From NCBI GenBank assembly GCA_002420315.1, contig DIHU01000160.1:1-19667 (forward strand): 19,667 bases of DNA, read 5' to 3'. Positions 14,506 to 19,667 of this stretch are shown here, one piece after another. The translations under genes and the position numbers were made by a program. Below the pieces are notes generated by a model. That model saw nothing but the letters and a program-made list of their open reading frames with translations. It was not told where the DNA came from and searched no databases. How positions within the stretch are numbered: position 1 is the first letter of the stretch; each line of letters begins with the position of its first letter. The stretch is from Akkermansiaceae bacterium UBA5688 (GTDB taxonomy: Bacteria; Verrucomicrobiota; Verrucomicrobiia; Verrucomicrobiales; Akkermansiaceae).

Positions 14506-15125
14506 TGATGACGGGAGCGGTGCCAGATGGATGTGTCCGGTTGGAGGAGAACCTCGACAGGTCGTTCTGCGAGATTTTGTTGGGAGATAAGGTGCTTGAG
14601 AAGAGCGAGCGAGGCAAGCGAATCGTAAAGAGCATCATGCCAGGTTTTTCCGGGGGCATGTCGGCAAAAGTCGTCCAGTCCCAGCGAGGTGCAGAGATCT
14701 CCGAGAGAGTGAGATTTTTCACCGGGCCAAGCAGCCCGGGCCAGTTGAAGAGTATCGATCCAAGGCCCGAAGGAGTGGCCTGGGAACGCACGCAAAAAAC
14801 GTTTTTCAGTTCCGTGGCCATGAGCAACGATTGGGCCATGGGCGAGTTGTTTTTTCAGGACGGGCCACAGCGACAAGAGGGTTGGGGCGTCTAGAAGGTC
14901 ATCAGTGGTGATGCCATGAACTTTTTGTGCGGCCCAAGTGATATTTTGATCGCAATGAAGGAAGGAAACAAAGGGCTCGTGAAGGTCTCTCTTAGCCGAC
15001 CAGGTTGCGAGCCCGACTTGCACAGGAGAATCGGTCTTTCCTTTGGCTGTGCCAGCGGATTCGAAATCGATGGCGGTAAAGATGGCTTCGCAAATCTTGA
15101 TGTGTCGAGGTAACCAAAAAGGCAC
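14502..15125 (-). CDS. DEDDh 3'-5' exonuclease (DnaQ-like) with Glu in the second site
   Basis: A 207-residue protein whose motifs fit the DnaQ/DEDDh exonuclease family: AIDFES (Asp20, Glu22), AHGHGTEKRFL (about 101-111), and WHDALYDSL with His163 and Asp168. In the second motif the family normally has 'AHNxxFD'; here the position of the Asp is Glu107, a replacement that also keeps acidity. The start is a GTG at 15125, the only start in frame after a TAG a few codons upstream. It would cut single-stranded or mismatched 3' ends of DNA or RNA. It is the first gene of the minus-strand operon and overlaps aroB by 4 nt. Its promoter should lie in the gap shared with the PSD1 gene. Confidence 0.82.
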   Translation of the reverse strand: MPFWLPRHIKICEAIFTAIDFESAGTAKGKTDSPVQVGLATWSAKRDLHEPFVSFLHCDQNITWAAQKVHGITTDDLLDAPTLLSLWPVLKKQLAHGPIVAHGHGTEKRFLRAFPGHSFGPWIDTLQLARAAWPGEKSHSLGDLCTSLGLDDFCRHAPGKTWHDALYDSLASLALLKHLISQQNLAERPVEVLLQPDTSIWHRSRHQ

Positions 15126-15210
15126 CGATTGCCAAGGCTATCGATGATTCCCACTAAATTCGGTCAAATTGTGCCGCGATTTTGAGAAGTTACCGTATTT
15201 TTTCCGTAGA
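15126..15210. other. Divergent intergenic region between operon and PSD1 gene
   Basis: These 85 bp must carry the promoters of both the eight-gene minus-strand operon and the PSD1/DUF1501 pair. The plus-strand frame is open from a TTG at 15169, but that 14-codon extension would hide the signal peptide, so it is treated as non-coding. Neither start has a visible Shine-Dalgarno sequence. I could not place reliable promoter boxes. Confidence 0.5.
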
Positions 15211-18200
15211 ATGATTGTGAAGATCGCTTGGATTGCAGTTTTATCAATTGGGTTTGCCGTTGCGGCGGAGGAGAAGGTTGACTTTCAGCGAGATGTTCGC
15301 CCGATTCTTTCAGATAAGTGCTTCTCCTGCCATGGCTTTGATCCAGAGACTCGTGAGGCGGATCTGCGATTGGATACAGCCGAGGGTCCTTATGAAGATT
15401 TGGGCGGGTATTCTGCGGTAGTTCCGGGCAAGGTAAATGAATCGGAGCTTTATTTAAGAATCACTAGCACCAAGAAAAAAGAGGTTATGCCTCCTCCTGA
15501 GTCTCACAAAACCTTGAATCCTGAGGAAATTGAAACTCTCAGAAAGTGGATCGAACAGGGAGCTGATTATCAAAAACATTGGGCCTACGAGGAAGTCAAG
15601 AATACCGAGGCTCCGAAAGGAGAGGAGATTGATCATTTTGTATCGCAAAAATGGGGTGCTGCTGGGATTCAGGGAAGTAAACCCGCTTCGAAGGAGGTTT
15701 TGCTACGCCGACTTTCATGGGATTTGCGAGGCATTCCTCCTTCGGCCAAGGAGAGGGAGGCATTTTTAAGAGATCGTTCTCCCGGTGCTTGGAGCTCACT
15801 AGTAGATCGTTTTCTTGCGGATCCAAAATACGGCGAGCGCATGGCGGTGTGGTGGCTCGATTTGGTTCGCTATGCGGACACTATCGGGTATCACAGCGAC
15901 AATCCGATGATGGTATCGCCTTATCGCGACTACGTCATCAATGCCTTCAATTGGAATAAGCCTTTTACGGATTTTACGATCGAGCAACTGGCGGGTGATC
16001 TTTTGCCGAATGCCAGCCTAGAACAGAAGGTCGCCTCGGGATACAACCGACTTCTTCAAACTACCGAAGAAGGAGGCGCCCAGGATAAGGAATACCGTGC
16101 CATCTATGCGGCCGATCGTGTGAGAAATGTTTCGGAGGTCTGGCTAGGGTCAACTCTGGGATGCGCCCAGTGTCATGACCACAAATATGATCCGTTTACA
16201 GCGCGCGACTTCTACTCGATGGCAGCATTTTTCGATGATATTCGCGAGAACGGAATTGGGAAACGTCAGCCGAATTTGCAAGTGCCGGGGCCTGAGAAAG
16301 AGGCTCGAATTACCGAACTCAAAAAGGCAATCGAGAACGGCAGGGTAGAAAAACTCCTCAAAAATAATTCTGATTTTGAGGCGAAGTTTTCCGCGGGATT
16401 TGAGGCGTGGCTTGCCGGAGCTGAATTGGGGCACTCAGTGTGGCGTCCAGTAAAGTTTAGTGATTTTAAGACGCCAGAGGGCACTACCTTAAGAGTGCTA
16501 GACGACGGAACAGTTTTGGAAGGTGGAAAGATCGCACCTACTGCGACTTATTCTTTTAAAGTATCTTCTCCCGGAAAGGTTTCGGCGATTAAACTAGAGG
16601 CTTTGACGCACGAAAGCTTTGCAGTGAAGGATGGTTTTTCACGAGGGAATGGCAATTTTGTCCTCACCGAGATTGAGATTAAGAACGGTGGGAAGAAGCT
16701 GAAAGTCTCCTCGGTGAAGGCTGACGTGGAGCAACCCAACTTTCCTGCAAAAGCTGCGGTTGATGGAGATCAGAAGACAGGATGGGCTGTTGGTGCAAAC
16801 ATGCCAGAAGGGCGAAAGGGGACCCGTCGTGCCGCCTTTGTTCTCGAGACGCCAATTGAGCTTAAAGGCAGTGAGGTCCTAGATGTAACGTTGCATTATC
16901 AATCGCCTTATGAATCCCACAATATCGCACGGTTCGCTCTATCAATGACGGCGGTGGACCACGCCGATCTGAAAGATTCACTTCGGCCAGCTCCTGAGGT
17001 CATCGAAGCTTTTACGAGCTCCACAAAGACTCCAAAACAGAATGAAGTTTTAAGAAATTACTATCTCTCAATTGCTCCCGAGATTCTTGCTCAAAATTCT
17101 AAACTTCGATCGTTAGAGGAGGAGTTGAAAAAAACTGAAGCCGGGATGCGCAAGATGCTTGTTTCGGAGGCGCTCGAGACCCCCCGAGTAACACGAATCC
17201 TACCAAGAGGAAACTGGATGGATGACTCTGGCGAAGTGGTTCAACCTGCGGTGCCTAAGTTTCTGCAAAAGGAGATGTGGAACGTGGATGGTCGGGCGAG
17301 CCGTCTTGATTTGGCGAAGTGGATCCTGCACAAAGACAACCCTCTTACCGCTCGGTCGACGATGAACCGGGTTTGGCGTTTGTTCTTTGGCCGCGGATTG
17401 TCTTCCAATGTCATCGATTTGGGTGGTCAAGGTGAGGTCCCCACTCATCCCAAGTTACTTGATTGGTTGGCTGCTGATTTTCGTGATGGGGGTTGGGATA
17501 TGAAACGGATGGTGAAGAAAATAGTTTCGAGTCAGATCTATCTTCAGCAGTCTGCGGTAAGTTCGTTTTTACGTGAAAAAGATCCTTCGAATAATCTGCT
17601 TGCAAGGCAGGGTCGCTGGCGGGTTGATGCTGAATTCGTTCGTGATGGCGCACTTAAGATTTCTGATCTTCTCAATGATGAAAAGTTGGGTGGCGAAAGT
17701 GTGAAGCCCTACCAGCCGGCTGGGTTTTGGCAGCACTTAAATTTTCCCAGGAAAGTTTGGAAGGCGAGCGAGGGAGATGATCTCTATCGACGCTCAGTGT
17801 ATACTTTCCGATGTCGAACTTTTCCCCATCCCTCAATGGTTGCCTTTGATGCTACGAGTCGCGAGGAATGCACTGCTGAGCGTTCAAGGTCGAATATTCC
17901 CCAACAGGCGCTGGCAATGTTGAACGATCCAATTTTCGTTGAAGCCTCACGCGTTTTTGGAGCGCGAATCGCGGAACGTAAGGGGACGTCCTCAGAGAAA
18001 ATAGCATGGGGCCTAACTGAGGCATTATCACGGGAAGGAACTACGGAAGAGGTAGAGCTTTTGGCGAAGGTTTATCAGTCGCAATTAGAAAAATTTAAAA
18101 ATGATCCCGAATCGGCCACTGCTTTCCTTTCCACTGGAAAGTGGCCATCAAGCGCCAACATTCCTGCCCACGAAGCGGCAGCCTGGGGACAGGTTGGCCG

Positions 18201-18240
18201 AGTCATTCTTAATGCTTACGAGACAACCTCACGATTCTAG
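15211..18240 (+). CDS. PSCyt1-DUF1549-DUF1553 'planctomycete cytochrome c' protein
   Basis: With the ATG at 15211 the protein is 1009 aa and starts with a Sec signal peptide (MIVKIAWIAVLSIGFAVAA). Residues about 23-120 are a PSCyt1 domain with FQRDVRPILSDKCFSCHGFD: the CxxCH motif at Cys37-His41 could hold a heme. Residues about 140-345 are the DUF1549 (PSCyt2) domain, with LLRRLSWDLRGIPPS, WWLDLVRYADT, and a second CxxCH in LGCAQCHDHKYDPF (318-322). A middle beta region (about 420-640, with GNGNFVLTEIEI) separates this from the DUF1553 (PSD1) domain from about residue 700, with NPLTARSTMNRVWRLFFGRG and THPKLLDWLAADF. Family members are exported in Planctomycetes and Verrucomicrobia and often pair with DUF1501 proteins, as here; a role in degrading complex substrates is suspected but not established. 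Confidence 0.93.
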   Translation: MIVKIAWIAVLSIGFAVAAEEKVDFQRDVRPILSDKCFSCHGFDPETREADLRLDTAEGPYEDLGGYSAVVPGKVNESELYLRITSTKKKEVMPPPESHKTLNPEEIETLRKWIEQGADYQKHWAYEEVKNTEAPKGEEIDHFVSQKWGAAGIQGSKPASKEVLLRRLSWDLRGIPPSAKEREAFLRDRSPGAWSSLVDRFLADPKYGERMAVWWLDLVRYADTIGYHSDNPMMVSPYRDYVINAFNWNKPFTDFTIEQLAGDLLPNASLEQKVASGYNRLLQTTEEGGAQDKEYRAIYAADRVRNVSEVWLGSTLGCAQCHDHKYDPFTARDFYSMAAFFDDIRENGIGKRQPNLQVPGPEKEARITELKKAIENGRVEKLLKNNSDFEAKFSAGFEAWLAGAELGHSVWRPVKFSDFKTPEGTTLRVLDDGTVLEGGKIAPTATYSFKVSSPGKVSAIKLEALTHESFAVKDGFSRGNGNFVLTEIEIKNGGKKLKVSSVKADVEQPNFPAKAAVDGDQKTGWAVGANMPEGRKGTRRAAFVLETPIELKGSEVLDVTLHYQSPYESHNIARFALSMTAVDHADLKDSLRPAPEVIEAFTSSTKTPKQNEVLRNYYLSIAPEILAQNSKLRSLEEELKKTEAGMRKMLVSEALETPRVTRILPRGNWMDDSGEVVQPAVPKFLQKEMWNVDGRASRLDLAKWILHKDNPLTARSTMNRVWRLFFGRGLSSNVIDLGGQGEVPTHPKLLDWLAADFRDGGWDMKRMVKKIVSSQIYLQQSAVSSFLREKDPSNNLLARQGRWRVDAEFVRDGALKISDLLNDEKLGGESVKPYQPAGFWQHLNFPRKVWKASEGDDLYRRSVYTFRCRTFPHPSMVAFDATSREECTAERSRSNIPQQALAMLNDPIFVEASRVFGARIAERKGTSSEKIAWGLTEALSREGTTEEVELLAKVYQSQLEKFKNDPESATAFLSTGKWPSSANIPAHEAAAWGQVGRVILNAYETTSRF

Positions 18241-18245
18241 ACACC

Positions 18246-19643
18246 ATGATCGATACCACAAATAGACGAACCTTTTTGAATCAAGCAACGGTAGGAATCG
18301 GGGCACTCGCGTTTCAGCGTCAGCTTTTTGCCGAGGGTATTTCGGAAGACATTAAGATGGCGGGTAACCCCAAGGCCAAGCGGGTCATTTTTCTTTGTAT
18401 GGCGGGAGGGCCATCCCATCTCGAGACACTCGATTACAAACCGACACTTGCTAAGATGCATGGTCAGCCTATGCCTGAATCGATTACCAAAGGACAGCCA
18501 ATCGCACAGTTGCAAGGCAAGGCTTTGAAGTGTTTGGGGCCACAATGGGATTTTATCAAGCAGGGTAAATCGGGGCAGGAGATTTCCTCGCAGCTTCCGT
18601 TTATCGGGAAAATGGCTGACGATATCGCGATCGTTCGATCGATGACAACGAAGCAGATCAATCACGATCCAGCTCATACTTTTATGAATTCGGGGACCCA
18701 AATTTCGGGTCGTCCGTGTATGGGTTCATGGATTCAATACGGCCTTGGTAGCGAGACTAAAGATCTCCCCGGATTCGTTGTGCTTACCTCTGTGGGTGGA
18801 GGTCAGAGCCAGCCGATTGCCTCGCGGCAGTGGCACAGTGGGTTTTTGCCAAGTAAGTATCAAGGGGTTCATTTTCATTCCAAAGGAGATCCGGTGCTCT
18901 ATGTCGGAAACCCCAAGGGAGTTGGGCGTAAAGACCAACGCCAGGTGATTGATGCTGTAAAAGGCTTAAATTCGATTCGTAATGGCCTTGCCGACGACCC
19001 CGAAATTGCGACTAAAATTTCGCAGTATGAAATGGCATTTCGAATGCAGGCGAGCGTGCCCGAGTTGGTTGACTTAAAAGGGGAGTCGAAGGATACCCTT
19101 GAAATGTATGGTGCGAAACCTGGTGATGGTTCTTTTGCGAGTAATTGTTTGCTGGCCCGGCGTCTTGCGGAGCGAGGAGTGCGTTTTATTCAGTTATACC
19201 ATCGTGGGTGGGATCACCACGGTGGAGTGAAGAATGGGGTGGCAGGGACCGCGAAATTGGTGGATCGGGCGAGTTGGGCTCTGGTGCAGGATTTAAAACA
19301 AAGAGGAATGCTCGACGACACTTTGGTGATTTGGGGTGGAGAGTTTGGCCGCACGCCGATGTCACAAGGAGGCGGCAATAACCCTGGCCGAGATCATCAC
19401 ATTAAGGGCTTTTCTCTTTGGATGGCCGGAGGAGGAATTAAAGGTGGTGTGACCCACGGAGCTACTGATGACTTCGGCTATAACGCGGCCAAAGATGTGG
19501 TTACTGTGCATGATCTACATGCTACAATGCTGCATCAGCTGGGGATCGACCATCAGAAGTTCAGCTATAAGTTTCAGGGGTTGGATATGCGTCTTACTGG
19601 GGTCGAGCCTGGCGTGAAGGTCATTAAGAATATCTTGTCTTAG
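18246..19643 (+). CDS. DUF1501 domain protein with Tat-type signal
   Basis: A 465-residue protein of the DUF1501 family (related to sulfatases and alkaline phosphatases). The N-terminus is NRRTFLNQATVGIGALAF, matching the twin-arginine pattern (Arg7, Arg8), so it is probably folded before export. Motifs seen: VIFLCMAGGPSHLETLDYKP, ITKQINHDPAH-type segment (TTKQINHDPAHTFMNSG), GWDHHGG, VIWGGEFGRTPM and GRDHHIKGFSLWMAGGG, which together carry the probable metal-binding His and Asp residues. It starts 5 bp after the PSD1 gene stop, the usual pairing in this phylum group; cotranscription is very likely. The window ends 24 bp after the stop, so the end of the operon is not seen. No Shine-Dalgarno sequence is present. 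Confidence 0.94.
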   Translation: MIDTTNRRTFLNQATVGIGALAFQRQLFAEGISEDIKMAGNPKAKRVIFLCMAGGPSHLETLDYKPTLAKMHGQPMPESITKGQPIAQLQGKALKCLGPQWDFIKQGKSGQEISSQLPFIGKMADDIAIVRSMTTKQINHDPAHTFMNSGTQISGRPCMGSWIQYGLGSETKDLPGFVVLTSVGGGQSQPIASRQWHSGFLPSKYQGVHFHSKGDPVLYVGNPKGVGRKDQRQVIDAVKGLNSIRNGLADDPEIATKISQYEMAFRMQASVPELVDLKGESKDTLEMYGAKPGDGSFASNCLLARRLAERGVRFIQLYHRGWDHHGGVKNGVAGTAKLVDRASWALVQDLKQRGMLDDTLVIWGGEFGRTPMSQGGGNNPGRDHHIKGFSLWMAGGGIKGGVTHGATDDFGYNAAKDVVTVHDLHATMLHQLGIDHQKFSYKFQGLDMRLTGVEPGVKVIKNILS

Positions 19644-19667
19644 ATTTCGCTTGGAGAGGGGAGAGAA

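Noticed and set aside
15169..15210. TTG start upstream of the PSD1 gene
   Set aside because: It would add 14 residues before the Sec signal peptide at ATG 15211.

Overview
The window looks like chromosomal DNA from a member of the Planctomycetes-Verrucomicrobia group, most likely Verrucomicrobia. The strongest pointer is the gene pair at the right end: a PSCyt1/DUF1549/DUF1553 'planctomycete cytochrome c' protein followed 5 bp later by a Tat-type DUF1501 protein. This pairing is heavily expanded in those phyla. A DUF6607-like secreted protein, moderate base composition and few Shine-Dalgarno sequences fit, but no marker here fixes the genus.

Left part (about 1-3900), accessory in character: an AT-richer gene for an envelope lipoprotein with a long coiled coil and a C-terminal DnaJ-like double CxxCxGxG zinc motif; a convergent small DUF2061 membrane protein gene; a secreted alpha/beta-hydrolase (PHB-depolymerase/CE1-like esterase); a degenerate second copy of the DUF2061 gene; and a small very basic ORF. 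The two DUF2061 copies lie in the same orientation on either side of the esterase, so the esterase sits between imperfect direct repeats of about 150-170 bp.

Middle plus-strand block (3908-8828): an AEC-family permease, a secreted DUF6607-like protein whose stop overlaps the start of a small P-loop kinase, PrmA (ribosomal protein L11 methyltransferase), and a class I aspartate aminotransferase ending in a convincing rho-independent terminator at 8857-8884.

Minus-strand block (15125 down to 8890): eight tightly packed genes that look like one operon. In transcription order they are a DEDDh exonuclease, aroB, an MBL-fold hydrolase, a secreted protein with SecDF P1-head-like similarity, an M23 metallopeptidase, a RidA-family protein, mnmH (tRNA 2-selenouridine synthase) and a TatD-family hydrolase. 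Three junctions are 4-nt stop/start overlaps. The operon mixes housekeeping metabolism (shikimate pathway, enamine detoxification), nucleic-acid processing, tRNA modification and envelope functions.

Right end (15211-19643): the PSD1/DUF1501 pair, transcribed divergently from the operon through an 85-bp gap. No tRNA, rRNA, CRISPR array, transposase or phage gene was seen. I found no clear new multi-gene system. The observations most worth a second look are the duplicated and decayed DUF2061 locus around the esterase, the zinc-motif lipoprotein, the stand-alone SecDF-P1-like protein next to an M23 peptidase, and the overlapping DUF6607/P-loop-kinase pair.
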